The notes beneath the pieces were generated by a model. The model was not told the origin of the DNA. It saw only the letters and a list, made by a program, of their open reading frames with translations, and did no database searches. This document shows, piece by piece, positions 10,869 through 23,592 of a stretch of 64,000 nucleotides of DNA. The position numbers and the translations under genes were made by a program. Source of the stretch: Paramacrobiotus metropolitanus (lineage: Eukaryota > Tardigrada > Eutardigrada > Parachela > Macrobiotidae); the NCBI RefSeq assembly GCF_019649055.1, contig NW_026570309.1, forward strand, positions 186,001 to 250,000. The letters are read 5' to 3'. Each line of letters opens with the position of its first letter. Position 1 is the first letter of the stretch.

Positions 10869-13800
10869 GTTGCATTTATGATCGTATGACAGTTCTGTTT
10901 GTGTTCTATCAATAGGATGTTAGTGGAAAATATACGTGCTCCCACTCTTTTTATAAAAACATCATACCTCTCTGTGTGGCACGTCCGCAGAACGATCAGG
11001 TCATGGCCGAGTGATCATAACATTCCCAAGCCGAAAGTTCACTACGGTGCTCATCGCGTGCAGTGCAGTGCAGGCTGCATGGAATATTACGAAAAGTCAG
11101 ACATCTTTCTCTGTTGGCTGGTATACGGCCAGTGCAGCGCACTATGGCGCATAAGTTATGATTCATAGAGATAAGGACGGGTATGTTAGAAAACGGAGCT
11201 CTGCAGCGCGGTATCTTGAATACGTGCGGTATAGTTGTTTTGACCATTTGGAGCGCAGATAAACTCCGGATCGTGATGACACACGTTACCCGTCGTTATC
11301 TACTGCGCATTATGCACAAAAAACCAACTGGCGTTGGAAAGATACGAGAATGTCTGATTGTGAGTCTTCGCATTGTTACTATAGTTGCTGTCAAATATTC
11401 CACGTATTGGGACTCTGATGCCATTTGTATTTAGGTCAAAACTCTCAAGTGCGCAACAACTCACGCACTGATTTGTGAGTCAGACAGATTCACTGATAAC
11501 GCCGCGCGCATTGGCCAGATGGAGAATCAGTTGCTGAATTAGTAAACCGAGCTGTTGAGCTCGGTTTTATAATTCGCGGTCACATTCATGATCGCTTGTC
11601 AACTCGTTAAAATTATCCTGCGCTGCTAGTAAACGTTCGTAATAATCCAGGCTGCATTAAACATTAAACAGTATGTAATTACGCTGTACTTACTGTAGTT
11701 CGTCATGAAATTTTAAGATAATGTTTAATTAATAACTTAATAATTAGTAATTGAGCGAAAATTTGATGAACTAACTAGAGTCATTCGCGCCTAATTAGCA
11801 CATTTAGCACCTAGTTAATTAGCGAATCTGCCCCTAATTAGTAGTTTCGCACCTGGTTTTTTTTAGCACTTAATTAGCAAATTCATTACACATGAAGAAA
11901 AAATTAATATTACATGTCATTAAGCTATGCGCAATTATTTTTCTTAATAAGTTTGCGCTTGTTGTGTTGCGTTGTCCATGGTAGTGAATGGCATTGAAGG
12001 CAGATTTATTGCAGAATTCACGGTGCTGTCAGATTTGGTGTTTATTTCTACGAGTGTATCCGTTATCAGTGGAGGAACATGTTTCAATTTTTTTCTCTTA
12101 GTCATAGCGGAAAGATGAGTAACCGATACATGCGCAGCAGTCGTGCCGCAGATACAAGCGAGCTGCTGATATTTGACAGTCCTATATATCTTGCGAAACA
12201 CATGAGTTTATATACATATGAAGTTGAGTTTCTGTTGAGTTTGAAGTTGCTGTTTAAGTAGCAACTCAGAATCTGATCCCATACACATGACAAATCTGAG
12301 TATTTTAATCGAAGTTCGCACAGGCTAACGTTATAACTTGCGGGATGAGGTCACAGCCGATTGAGCTTATATAAATATGCAATAACATGCAGCACATGTA
12401 TACTTCCACTATCTACACTATGCAGCACACAGGACCACACAAAATAATTTCCTTGGTTGAAACCAGAAATGAAACAGAAACCGAAACGGCATGTACATAC
12501 GGGCTAACAGCGTGTAATGCACTGTAAATGCAGACCGAATTCTAACTGCTAAATACTTAATGTAAGAATTTAACCCATTGATCGATAGAGATTTCATATA
12601 AGTTTTTTTCCGCGTTCGAATTTTTGTTGCTTCATGGGTATTCGAACCATGTAATTTTTGTAAGTGCGTTACCATGCACTGCTGCGCATAAACTGATTCT
12701 GATAAATACTTTGTCAGTGCACACGAGTTGGTTGTCTCAGTCCGTAAGTTTTATTTCGGTTATTCATAACAAATGGTGAAGTGATTAAGTGGGAATTCAA
12801 GTGATTTGGACTGTTTTTTTTGTTAACCTGTTGTACTCGCACAGCACAGAGTCGTACTTATAGTATGATTACAGTTTCTTAAACAGCGAATATCTATGCA
12901 GATACAACGGGGAAACGCGATTTGTGTAATGGGTACGATCCCCGATCAGGATAGCATAGAGAAAGTGTTTCTTTTGTAAATGCCGTTTTGTTCTGGTGCA
13001 TAGTTTGTACTCGTACCATGATACTTATTAAAGGTTTCACATTAGTACAATATTAGTAATAGTACACCTATAGCTAGTATATTGCAAAACGCTGATTCTG
13101 TACGCACGTACAGGGCTGTGTGTTTTAACTCAGGATATCTCAGGTACTCGGTTCTTATTCGTTGATTAACGGTCTCACGTTGTGGTTTACGACCTGAGGT
13201 CTCAGCCTACCGAGCTGAACAATTACATTAATTTTATAATATGCAGCCTGCAGCATACCGTATGTACTCGTACGTACTACGTAGGAAACAGGACCTACAA
13301 ATACATAATATTTTTTTATTTGAAAGCAGAAAAGAAAACAAAAGCCAGAAATGTGTTCAGTACTATGTGCAGCGGATACACAACCGAATCCGCGCACCGC
13401 TATACTTGTTAATTTATTATGTCCTTAACACACAGGATGGAGTTTTAATTGTTGTTCAGCGTTCAAAAATGTGAAGCACAACGCCATAAAATTTAAAGGT
13501 TTAATTTAAAGGTTTTTGTTAGAGGTTTTGAAATTCGTATTTTTCACGGGTATTTCATTATTGCGTATTGTTTTTATTAAAGTATGTCCATTATCTTACG
13601 TACTTTATTTAATATGGCACTTGAGCAAACAAACCCATCGATTCCGAAGTAATTTTCATTCATGCAACATCCCGGACTGATCCATATTAATAGATTCAAG
13701 CAGAAATTAGGGGCAGGTGAAGAGCTATCTGTATCACCAAGAATTTAGGGACCGACATCAAGAATTTTGTCGAAAAGCATGTACCATGATTACTGACTTA

Positions 13801-14110
13801 CTGTGGATTGTTTTGATTAACATCGCCGCGTGTAGCACTCTTACATTTTTGCCGGCTTACGCATGGTACTGTTGTACAAGTACACGATCGTCTCCATAGC
13901 AGGTCTACAGCAGGAAGAACACCGGCACTTGCAAGTTGCAACGTGTCTTCCTTCAACAGTTACCCGAGCAGTTACCCGCACAATATATAATACAAAACTC
14001 ATTGAGGAATGGAATTTCTGGTAATACCAGAACCTGATACATGACCCACAACCGCGCGACTACTGTATACGATCATATCAGCAGTTGATGTCATTTACTC
14101 CAGGCAATAG
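10869..14110. other. Spacer between Ig copies 2 and 3
   Basis: I see no gene. Flanking parts are homologous to the other Ig units. The middle (about 11700-11900) is made of repeated AATTAGCAC/AATTAGC words. Around 12775-12815 there is a short block (AACAAATGGTGAAGTGAT..GGGAATTCAAGTG) that also occurs between serpin cassettes at about 27035 and 28035, so it is a dispersed repeat. ORFs of 60-90 codons here look random. Confidence 0.55.
11544..11567. repeat. Perfect 10-bp hairpin
   Basis: AAACCGAGCT, a GTTG loop and AGCTCGGTTT form a perfect stem, followed by a T-run. It looks like a bacterial terminator, but in this eukaryotic context that meaning does not apply. No function is assigned. Confidence 0.6.
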
Positions 14111-14111
14111 C

Positions 14112-14124
14112 ATATCATAAAACG
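14112..14124 (+). promoter_or_regulatory. Probable core promoter of Ig copy 3
   Basis: ATCATAAAACGGA aligns with the TATA-like block of copies 1 and 2 and is followed by the same GAATTTAA..TGAGTCGCC block. It lies about 190 bases before the start codon. Confidence 0.35.
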
Positions 14125-14304
14125 GACTCATGACTATCTTGAATTTAATTGATTGAGTCGCCAAATTTCCCCGTTTATCCTGTGCTTAGCGCTGACTAGG
14201 GTCAGATTATTAGTAATTAAACAGTTACTGCTGGTCCGAAGCATTGAATCGTATGCCCTACGCTGACCTTTCGACGTTTGGCATTGTAACGTTACATATA
14301 TATA

Positions 14305-15384
14305 ATGGCCAAATCTGTTGCGTCTTTATTGTCTGGATATCGCTGGTCACATGGCTTCCTGGTGTTCTCAGTTCTCGCCATATACCCTTCTACTCCTGTT
14401 CTTTCGGCCGATGCAGAAATCTCCGCATTAAGTCTACCTTGGCGCAGCCTTATCAAGATTAGCGTTGATGGTGGTCAGCAGCTCGTACTAGGGTGTGATA
14501 GCTATAACCCGGTAACGTCGGACAAATTAAGGAAATTGATGTGGGTTCGTTGTAATATTACGGATTACACTGAAACACCTCTGTTCTACGATACGGTTAG
14601 ACTGCTCAGGAAGCATGAACGCTATCAGTTGGTTAATGGGTTCGATTTGGAAATCCATAATGCTACTTATGAAGACATTGCGGTCTTTCAATGTTACGAT
14701 CTACTCCACCCGGAAGTAGCCACGCGGTACCTTGTGGATGTGCAGAATCTCCCATCGGAAGTACCGATACATCCCGATATCCCCGAAGACTCTGGAGTAC
14801 GTATCGATGCTCCCAAACTAAAAGATACGACGACTGACGAATCTGGAATATACGGCGATGGTACGGGCGCATACTACGACGCACAAGAGGAGGAGGCGGA
14901 AGCAAGTCGTCACCATGCAGGAGTGGGCGCTGACAGCGTGGACCACACCGTAGTGGAGAATGAAAGGGAAGTAGGAGATTCGGGCGTGGCATTTTCGGAC
15001 GCCACTACGCCTTCTAGACAGTATACAGATTCGGCACATACCGACGGACAACCGGCGCCGGGAAACGCAACACGTGGTTTTGGCACACAAGGAAGGAAAC
15101 CAACGGTCTCCGGATTATATGAAGATGTGGGACAGAGAAATGTGCAACTGGCACCGGGAAACGGATCACGAGATCCTGGCGCAGAAACGGAAAGAGCAAC
15201 GGTTTCCGGGTTGAGCCACGGTCACAGACAGGATTTTATTGGTCACAGCGCCGACAATACCATGGAACCGTTTAACTTAAGCATCGTGAAGATAGTGTGT
15301 ACCTGTACCAGTAGTGCCGGGAGGTTGCTGTTAACGGTGACGAATGTGCTGATGGCGACGGTGTGCTCATTTCTGATTTTGTGA
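14305..15384 (+). CDS. Secreted single-Ig-domain protein, probably GPI-anchored (Ig copy 3, longest stalk)
   Basis: A single exon encodes 359 residues. It has a MAKSVASLLS signal peptide, then the Ig domain with first Cys in QQLVLGCD, core Trp in KLMWVRC and second Cys in DIAVFQCYDLLHPE. The sequon NAT and an NIT are present. The N-terminal linker between signal and Ig domain differs from copies 1 and 2. The stalk contains two tandem copies of a ~40-residue unit (near 15030-15110 and 15125-15210, each with a Q-x-APGN..R core and ending TVSGL), where copy 2 has one. The protein ends with a C-x-C-containing segment and a terminal hydrophobic run (LLLTVTNVLMATVCSFLIL), as expected for GPI attachment. 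Known: Ig cell-surface proteins often bind ligands or each other. The function here is unknown. Confidence 0.85.
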   Translation: MAKSVASLLSGYRWSHGFLVFSVLAIYPSTPVLSADAEISALSLPWRSLIKISVDGGQQLVLGCDSYNPVTSDKLRKLMWVRCNITDYTETPLFYDTVRLLRKHERYQLVNGFDLEIHNATYEDIAVFQCYDLLHPEVATRYLVDVQNLPSEVPIHPDIPEDSGVRIDAPKLKDTTTDESGIYGDGTGAYYDAQEEEAEASRHHAGVGADSVDHTVVENEREVGDSGVAFSDATTPSRQYTDSAHTDGQPAPGNATRGFGTQGRKPTVSGLYEDVGQRNVQLAPGNGSRDPGAETERATVSGLSHGHRQDFIGHSADNTMEPFNLSIVKIVCTCTSSAGRLLLTVTNVLMATVCSFLIL

Positions 15385-17480
15385 TAATTGTGGTTTCTAA
15401 TGTCTTCTTGTTCTTATTCCTGCCGTTTAAGTCGCATTATCGGTCGTATAGCAGTTTATTTTTTATTTCTGATCAATATTATGTTAGCGGAAGGCTTCAC
15501 TAGGTTTTCTTATAATTAAGTACTTAAAGTACAGAGCAATGCAGTTGCTCTACGTGGCACGTATGCAGATGGATCAGGTCATGGTCGAGCTGACCACAAC
15601 ATTCCCATGCCGAACACTGACGACTGCGCTCATCATACGTGATCCTCACCCGTATATACTGTACATGATCCACAAATTACTACTCGTATTTTGCAAAATG
15701 ATACAGAAATACCACGTACGACGGTACGAGTCACGCACTACGAAACCGTGTTTTTTACTCAGATCTCATGATTGTACTATATTTTAATGCGCTGATCAAC
15801 AAATACAACTACACGCCGCGATCGAATTATAACTAGCGGTGGTTGATAACCACATCACTGCACCGAGCGCGAACAGTAACCACTGTGTCTGTTACGCATT
15901 TCCAGTACCACTTAAAAATGGTACGTACCACTGGAACTGGAATCAATGTGTGGATTTCCACATATCCCATAGGAAAGAGGGTTACGTACGCGCTTTTTGG
16001 CGTCAGACAAACTCTGCTTCTGCTGTGGAAGTATATACTCTGCTATGGAGCGTGTAGTCTTGACGATCAGTTACTGTAATTGCAGCACCTCGCGCTTCGC
16101 GCTCGGTGCAAATTATTCCGTTTAAGTCACGCACGGAAGCGTAAAGATTTGAACTACTTTTTCAGCTTTTAGATATAATTGTTATTATTAATTTCATGAA
16201 ACAGGATCACCGCGTTAGCGCTGTTGTCATTCGGATGACTACTTAGCTAATAGATTTGCGTTTTAATACAATGTAGCACCATCATCGTCCGATTAACATA
16301 TTCAGTTAAAGGATTTTTCAGTCGAACTGCATTGTACTACCTTCATGACCATGTATACAATTTCTACTGTACTTAATCGCTGTCGCAATACGCGTTTACT
16401 AGAGTAGGGATAACACACGCTAATTGCAATTTCACATCGATTATTGACATTGTTATATTGTACCTACATTATTTACCTAAACGTGGTCGATTAATAAAAT
16501 CAATGGGATTTTATAGAGTTCAACAGGAAATTTTCATCATGGATGGATACTTTACATTTGATTTGATGGCTATTGGTATTAGTATTATTAGTGTCTTCGC
16601 AAGGTCAAAATAAAGTTTGATGGGAAAGTTTGATGCGTAACCAGCTCCACTCCCTAATTAAAACTACGGTTATATGATATTTTGTGTTCGAAGTGCGTTT
16701 ATGGACGTTCTCTAACTTTTCGCACACTTAAACCGGTACAAGACAACAAGTTGATTTTTGCTGCAGACACGTATAAACATAGCAACCGGATAAAAATTTG
16801 ATTAAATGCAACATACGTTGTTTTTCGATCACTTTGCAAACAAAAACATAGCATAGGTCTTCCACAGCGCTCCACATATGCGGAGGACTGGAAGTGGACC
16901 GGCGGTTTTTTGTCTTTTCGGCCCAATTCGTGACAGACTACGCCGCACTGTATGTACAGTACAGTTGACATAAATAATAGTGCGCTCCACACAATACCAT
17001 TAATACAGTCACTACATTCAAACAGACACGCGTATTATCGAATACGCTGCCAGAGTTTGATGGCCAGCAAGCGCGTGCCTGCACGTTTTTATTACCCAAT
17101 TTTTTTGATAAGATTTTCAACCATTTCCAGTTTTTCCAAGTGGCAAAGCACTGCAGCTGTGATTCTCGGTGGTCGAGACTTATACTTTGTTCAACCAATT
17201 CGTAAACCAACGCAGATCGAAAGCGATGAACTTGCATGACGCATGCCTGGCACGCTTTGCGAAAAAAAAATGTCAATTTCATCTGGCACCACAGTACTGA
17301 GCAGCCAAGTCGTTGACTGACACCAATCCTGCGGTGCACGTGAGTTCTGGTTAATTCTTGGTAAGGACAAAAAAGTGTTCAACTATCAGAAAACTGAAAA
17401 TTATTCTGCTATCCTTTCGATCGGTGAAAAGTGCACTCGCATGGTGATTTGGTTAGCGCGCTGCGTTGTATCGTACTGTA
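15385..17480. other. Spacer between Ig copies 3 and 4
   Basis: No gene is supported. The first ~250 bases match the 3' flanks of the other Ig copies. An inverted pair of GC-rich words (TGCACCGAGCGCGAA near 15860 and TTCGCGCTCGGTGCA near 16095) frames about 250 bases and may be the remnant of a foldback element. The rest is AT-rich with no coding signal. Confidence 0.5.
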
Positions 17481-17498
17481 TGCTTATATATGCCGAAA

Positions 17499-18329
17499 AT
17501 GACAACGTCCGTTGCGTTTTTGTTATCCGGACACCGCTTGCCGTGCATCTTCCTGGTTTTCATGGTTTTCGGCCTTTGCTCCGGCTTTCGTGTTCCCTCG
17601 AAAGCAGCCGACATCCCCGCCAAGAATGGGCCTGCGCGCACCGTGAAAGATATTCGAAAGGTCAGCGTCGATGCCGGTAAAAATCTTCTATTAGACTGTG
17701 ACAGCGCCTCAAGGTCAATGGCTGCGGATAGTCAAATGATGTGGGTTCGCTACGATATCCTGCACAAAAATCCCGTGCCGCTGTTCCGCGACACCATACA
17801 ACTGTTGAGAAAGAATCAGCGCTATCATCTGGCTGGTGCGTTTGATTTGAGGATTCTTAATGTTACGGCGGAAGACATTGCTGTGTTTGAGTGTTTCGAC
17901 TTGGTGCACCCGGAAATCACCACACGGTACGAAGTGTTTGTGCGCAATCTCCCACCGGGAGGGAAGATCCAGCAAGTTGTCCCGGGAGATTCTGGAGTGC
18001 TTGTTAAAGTCCCTGAGCTGAAAGGTCACACGATGGACCAATCCGGAACAATGCCGAATGGTGCGAAACCGGTAGAACCAACGGGTGGCGGATCGGGCAA
18101 AGGTCATGCGGGACAGAAAAACGGAGAAGCGGACACAACGACGCCAGAGACAACGGCTTCTGGAGGGAGTAAAAGTCGTGCGGGGCAGAGCGGCTGTAAG
18201 GATCCGATGGCGGATGGTGCGATAGCAGTGCTGAACGGAACAACAGTGGGCACGTGTGGGGCCGGAAGGTTGCTGTTCACGGTGACGACTGTGGTGATGG
18301 TGGCAGTTTGCTCGTTTCTGATTACGTGA
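17499..18329 (+). CDS. Secreted single-Ig-domain protein, divergent (Ig copy 4)
   Basis: A single exon encodes about 276 residues. I chose the internal ATG at 17499 (MTTSVAFLLSGHRLP) because it aligns with the starts of the other copies; an upstream in-frame ATG at 17466 would add 11 residues. Signal peptide residues 1-30 are followed by an Ig domain with Cys in NLLLDCD, Trp in MMWVRY and the second Cys in DIAVFECFD. This copy has lost the Asp/Glu-rich linker and has a Gly/Lys/Thr-rich stalk instead, with NGT and NVT sequons. The terminus is GTCGAG followed by a hydrophobic tail ending CSFLIT, again GPI-like. It is the most diverged intact member. The ruined copy at 23593 is closest to it, sharing the MTTSV start and DSAS motif. 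Confidence 0.85.
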   Translation: MTTSVAFLLSGHRLPCIFLVFMVFGLCSGFRVPSKAADIPAKNGPARTVKDIRKVSVDAGKNLLLDCDSASRSMAADSQMMWVRYDILHKNPVPLFRDTIQLLRKNQRYHLAGAFDLRILNVTAEDIAVFECFDLVHPEITTRYEVFVRNLPPGGKIQQVVPGDSGVLVKVPELKGHTMDQSGTMPNGAKPVEPTGGGSGKGHAGQKNGEADTTTPETTASGGSKSRAGQSGCKDPMADGAIAVLNGTTVGTCGAGRLLFTVTTVVMVAVCSFLIT

Positions 18330-20278
18330 TGCATGGTGATTCTGTTCCGTACAGACACATTGTACAAAATGATGCCGCTGCACTATGCATATGCCGCGTC
18401 ATTAATCATAATAAGCGTTGATAATCTTAATAATCATGGCATCTTGATAGTCTTTTTATGCACCTTCTTTATGTGTACTTAACTGGTAACTTGGAAGCAG
18501 TGTGGGAACGCTTACTATCGATACTTTTTTTTAGAAAGTGCTAACGAATCGTAAGTAAAGCAGTCTAAGCAGATACTGCTGTTGCCTGCATGCATCGAGC
18601 TCTGTAGCAGAGTTGGTTAGGTCATCACTCGTCAGCATCACAGCACTTTCAAACCGATATTAAAAAGTTTTGCTAATTGGTAAGACATAATCTATAGAAC
18701 GAATGGTATTATGTGCTAAAGATTACTGCGACGCTGTCTTTTCTAACGGATAATATGACAACATATACAGAGTACGCACTTTCCTTTTAAGTGTCCTTTG
18801 ACACGCTATATGCGGCCTGAACGCAGCCGGATGCACACCGAAATTTAACTGCTAAATTTTAATTTTGTTACAGTGTATGGGCATCATAACAAATCGTCAT
18901 CATCATCGCGTGGTTGCTGCAGCATAACTCAATGGTTTTATCTCGTATTGGTTTAATAGCATTCTGGCACATCGTCGTATCCTGATAAGAAAACATATGC
19001 CTCATAAGAAATTAGGAAAAAAATAGTTTATAACGAGGATAACACGGACAACGAATTGGATCGTTGAGTGACTGAGCGCTATACAATGTGCCGTTCACAT
19101 GCGGTCGTTGCCACGTAAAATGCGGAGTGCAGTGCAGCCGGCATTCGGCCCCCTGTATATGAGTGTAGCCGACATCCAGTCTTCTGGGCAGTCCGAATGT
19201 TCGCGTAAATTGTACTACGGTCACTGAGACTGGCAAAGAATGGTCCTTTAAAAAAAATTAATATTGACCGGCGCGTAGCTGAGCGTGTTAGCAATTTCCG
19301 GTACCGGCGACTGCGGCGTCTAAATTAATGGATGACTTGTGGTAGTCGGCGTTACCCACGTCGTAGCTGATCTATCAGCGAAGGACTTTTCGTTTCTTTT
19401 CCTGATTTAGTGCTGTAATTCTTAAAATATGGTATTCGATGCAGTGACTTTATGAAAAAATATTCCACCAAGAAGTGCTAAGGGTAGTAAAGGTATTAGA
19501 ATTTCTTTTATCTCAAAAGCTCCGATATTGCCTTCTTTGCCATATAAAAAAGTATATTATTATAAATAAATTATTGTAAATGCCTAATAATACTATGCTA
19601 ACTGTTTTTATTAAATTACGACATCTTTTTGTGTTTAAAACGTATATAAAGCTTTCTGACTTACGCACATTTAATTACGAACCGGCAAAAGTATAAAACA
19701 TACGCATGTACAAAGTATGTACAGAGTAGCTGGATTCCGATTACATATAAGAGATAAGCAAACAACAACAATAAGAATTTAATTTTGAACGTGAAATACT
19801 TTTTACCGAAGCTATAAATGAATTCCGCGTGAGTGTATGGCGCGTACTTTCAAGTTTCCGGTTGTACTCGTATACCGCACAGCGGTATATCTATACGAGT
19901 ACATCAGTAATTATCGTTTTGCATGCACCTTGCTAACATGCTACTATATAATATTATTACCTTTTAATCTTTTATCATTGGTTAACCTATTGCCAATACC
20001 GTAACTTATTCGTAAGCTTAAGTACCGTATCAGATTTAACAAGTAGCAGAAAATGACAGTCGAATACAAGAAACGCCTTATCTATTAATAAAGTGTGCAA
20101 CGGAAGGTGGTGCCGCGTTCGCAGGATGGATGCCGCGCTTCCTCATACTGTGTACGCTGGGTATATTATCTGCTGATAAGTTTTCCGAATTTAAATTACA
20201 TATTTATTTAATACAGAGACGCAGTATTTTAATTATTATAAAACGACTAGAGGATACCGCGCCGATCTGTTAAAATTA
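18330..20278. other. Spacer between the Ig array and serpin gene A
   Basis: I see no gene in these 1.95 kb. About 20120-20278 is homologous to about 25640-25805 (GGATGGATGCCGCGCTTC and following), so this downstream flank was duplicated together with the adjoining reactive-centre exon. AATAAA-type signals on the minus strand occur near 20205. The word TACTCGTA/TACGAGTA is at 19865 and 19894. Confidence 0.5.
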
Positions 20279-22927
20279 TTATAGGCTGGCAACGCGTCCC
20301 ATGAACGTCATCAGTTGTGTGGATTCATGGCGAATGGCAAAGAGGAATGGATGATCAGCGCGGAATTCCGGCGGTGGATCCAACGGTTCCTCGAAAGCGC
20401 ACTCCGTTACGCCTATGACGGCGGTGGCGGCCGCCGCTTCCGTTCCCGATTCGTTCACTTCTATTACAAAAAACAGGGTTGATAAATTAGCGGTTATTAA
20501 TAGCGCATTGAAAACTTTACATCTTTTTACTATGCGACTAATTTGACTAATAAATTAACTACAATATACACCAAATGCGCTTTTATGTGCAGAGAAAAAT
20601 TGTTTACATGAATGTGTAATTCCTTATGTGCACTTAACCTTCCTTTTTCAATTCTTATGATTTCATTCTGAAAACAGCGGATAAAATGCTGAAAATGTTC
20701 AGATTGCCTAAAATGCATATAAACAGCGGCGCTGTATATATGTATTTTAGGCACCAGCGCCCCCAAATAAATTTGAGAAACCAAAAAAGCCATAATTATG
20801 GAGATGCTTATCCTGACCTAACGAACCTAGAGTAGTGCTTTTGTAACAGCTAGCTTCAGTCTTTAACGGCTAAACCAAACGAGTAGCAGGAAGCGATGCG
20901 CTCCGGCCTACCAGTGCACAGTTCGGTGCACTTTCTTAGTTATTATTTATGATTATTTATTATTATTGATTTTATTACCGACGAAAGCTTTGTGAATGAC
21001 GTTGGACACGGTCAGCCGATCGTCGTCCACCATCCGGCTGAGATCGGCTTTCTCGAACAGCTGATGCACTCCCAGATTTTTCAGCACCGGCACCAGTTCG
21101 TACGATTGCTCCAGTTTGAATTTAGGCAAATACACATCAACCTGCACAAAATAATGTCCAGAAATAAATGGTAAAACCAGAACGACAAGAATTACCCATC
21201 TTATTGAACAAACAGTTTACTTGTTTTATTTGTAATCAGTAAGATAAAATTTTAAAATAGTAGGGTAACACTGAAACTTGGAAATTAATGTACGGCGCAA
21301 TACAGACAATATAAATAAAAGAATCTGACTGAAGTCAAATAAAATCTACTAACTACGGGTTCATTAATATTGAACGGAATGCAATAAAAAATGGGTCTAA
21401 TATCACTATATACCTTAATTTTCCCATTAGTCCAGCGAAAATTACAACAAAAATAGCATTTAAGTGACGGCAGCTGATAAGCGTGGGATCTTTATGACAA
21501 AAATGTCTATTATTATGGCAAAAACAATTATTTATTTTTTTGAACAACTATGTAAAACGGGTATGTCTTGAGTATTGTAAACGTACTATCAAACTGTATT
21601 TCCAAAAATTGTTAACAAATGAGACACGGTGGCATAAATATACAGCTACTAAATATGGCAAATAAGTCACTTCGACCAAGCTAAAGGCCGCAGTTTATCC
21701 AACGCACTACGAAAATGCCTTACGCGTAGTAGCGTATACCTCTTGTTCTGAGGCACTCTCAACCGCATCCCGCAGCATCCGCACGCTTAAATGCCCCTCC
21801 AACTCCTTCAAGCCATTACGCTTTTTAGGCAGCACGATGATCATGGACAATTCATGATTTTTGTAGGGCAGGCGCAGCAGCTGGAAGTGTTCATTCTCGG
21901 TGTAGCCGGCTTGGAGAGACTTGTGCATGAGGTCCACCTTGGAAGTCTGTCCGTTGAGATTGGTGAAATCGGCGTCCTTCCAGGTGGCATGTTCCTCGAA
22001 TTCTTCGTGCCACTGCGCCTTGAAATAAATGGCGTTAACCAGGACAAAAGCGGTGTCCGGGGTCACTGTCTGCGTGTTGACCAGGTCACGGATTTTGTTG
22101 TGGGTCTGCTTCTCCACCCATTGGTTGATCTCGGCGACCGCGCCAGCCGGATTGTTTTCGAAATCTGTTTCTCCCACTTCGCTTTTCAACTTATCTACCG
22201 GGAAATTCTCGATTATTTGGATGTACCTCGTATGTACTGATTTTTTAAAATAGAATTTATTGATTCTATTTAATGATTCTATCACAGCTTCATGATTAAA
22301 TAAATTTACTGAATATTTTCTTAGTCCAAAGTTATGGATTATTTAATTCTAATTCAAGATGATTGATTACGTTTGCTGAACATTTTTCCTTCGATTGAAA
22401 TTATACTGTAGATTCATGAGTAATTAAATTACCGATTATCTTCCAGCTTTTTTGCCCATCGGACAACGATCATGCGATCAATAAATCAGATTTTAATTAA
22501 GAACTTAATACAGCAAATTAAATTTCGCCAATTAGTTATTACGGTTTGTACCTGTAATGATGGCTTTGAAATCAGCTTTTACATGCAATCCCTTCCGCAA
22601 GTACGCTTTATTGGCCAGCGCCAAGTGATAGTTCTCCTCGCCATCTTCCTTTTTACTGGGCGCAAACACCCGCAACACCTCCCCGTACACATCCAATAGC
22701 TGCTTCTCGTTGCCGCCGAAGACTTTCTCCGGATGCAGCATGTTGGTCATCTCCTGTTTAGTAATGCCATCCGCTCCCAAATACGCCAGGAACAGTGCGC
22801 TCTGGATGCTGAATGGCGATAGGAAGGCATTCTTCTCGGCATTCGCTTTGTCCTGGATAATACTCTGGTAGATTTTCAAGGAGAACTGATCGGCCGCTTC
22901 GCGGAATCCTTCCAAACTGAGCGCCAT
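20279..22927 (-). CDS. Intracellular-type serpin, single reactive-centre exon (serpin A)
   Basis: Four exons on the minus strand: 22927-22552, 22194-21740, 21141-20979 and 20460-20279. They sum to 1176 nt (391 residues), the usual serpin length. Exon 1 begins [16 protein letters not shown] with no signal peptide, so the protein should be cytoplasmic or nuclear, as in clade B serpins. Exon 2 has the core around [15 protein letters not shown] and [17 protein letters not shown]; exon 3 has [16 protein letters not shown] and ISNVIHKAF-like [10 protein letters not shown]. Exon 4 carries the hinge [15 protein letters not shown], the reactive loop, and [11 protein letters not shown]. An intact hinge with small residues at P12-P9 indicates an inhibitory serpin. 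Counting hinge Gly as P15 gives P1-P1' Glu-Cys, the pair known from mammalian SERPINB9. Exons 1-3 have exactly the lengths of those of serpin B (376, 455, 163), so the two genes are recent duplicates. Confidence 0.92.
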
Positions 22928-23096
22928 GTTTTAATACAGTCGACTGGTCGAATTAAAGCGAAGAACAACCAAGCATTCGTCTGGACCATAAATGGTGGAA
23001 AAGAGAAATTTTCTTCGGAGATATTATTATGTAGAAGTGAACTGGTTTGCGATATGAAGGAGGATAGCCGGTTGCCGTATCAATAGCGGCATGCGC

Positions 23097-23103
23097 TTTT
23101 ATA
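23097..23103 (-). promoter_or_regulatory. TATA box of serpin A
   Basis: On the minus strand CATATAAAAGCGCATGCCGC lies 170 bases before the start codon. Nearly the same 20 bases occur at the same distance before serpin B (33165-33171). Conservation in both paralogues supports a TATA promoter with transcription starting near 23070. Confidence 0.65.
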
Positions 23104-23592
23104 TGCAAGCAATCAGTGCAGATATGAGCGGATAAGTCAGGCGTTTAAAGGTCGTTTGATGCTTAGGAATTATACTGAAGTACTGGATCTCCAGCTACTG
23201 CGTGCCACAGATGGGTATAATGCGGTTTCGGTCATGGGATCGGAAATGTTTAATGAGCTTTAGTGTTTTCTAGTTCTTAACAAATGTGCTGTTCGTATAC
23301 CTAGACTGTTTTTATAACACACTGTACGACGGTACGGGTCTGATAATTCTGCACGTACATTGCGGTGTACTGTACACGATTTAATTTGGAACGGAAGACA
23401 AAAACTTGCCGGTCTATTTCCGATCCTCCACATGATCCGAGAAAAAGACGACATAAACTCCCTTTCATTCCAGCATGCGGAAGCTGACAAAAATGGAAGA
23501 GTTGTTTCTAGAGTTATCTGTACTCGCTGCACCGAAGAAAATTCTTGTGAGAGTGCATCTCCTGAACCCCCAATAGTACATACTTTCAGGTA

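Noticed and set aside
11544-11567. Rho-independent terminator-like hairpin with T-run
   Set aside because: The organism is a eukaryote and no gene ends there.
12600-12665. B-box-like GGTTCGAATACCC on the minus strand, possible tRNA
   Set aside because: There is no acceptor-stem pairing or A box at the right distance.
17715-18383. 222-codon minus-strand ORF over Ig copy 4
   Set aside because: Shadow of the Ig gene. It is not open in the other copies, while the plus-strand frame is conserved.
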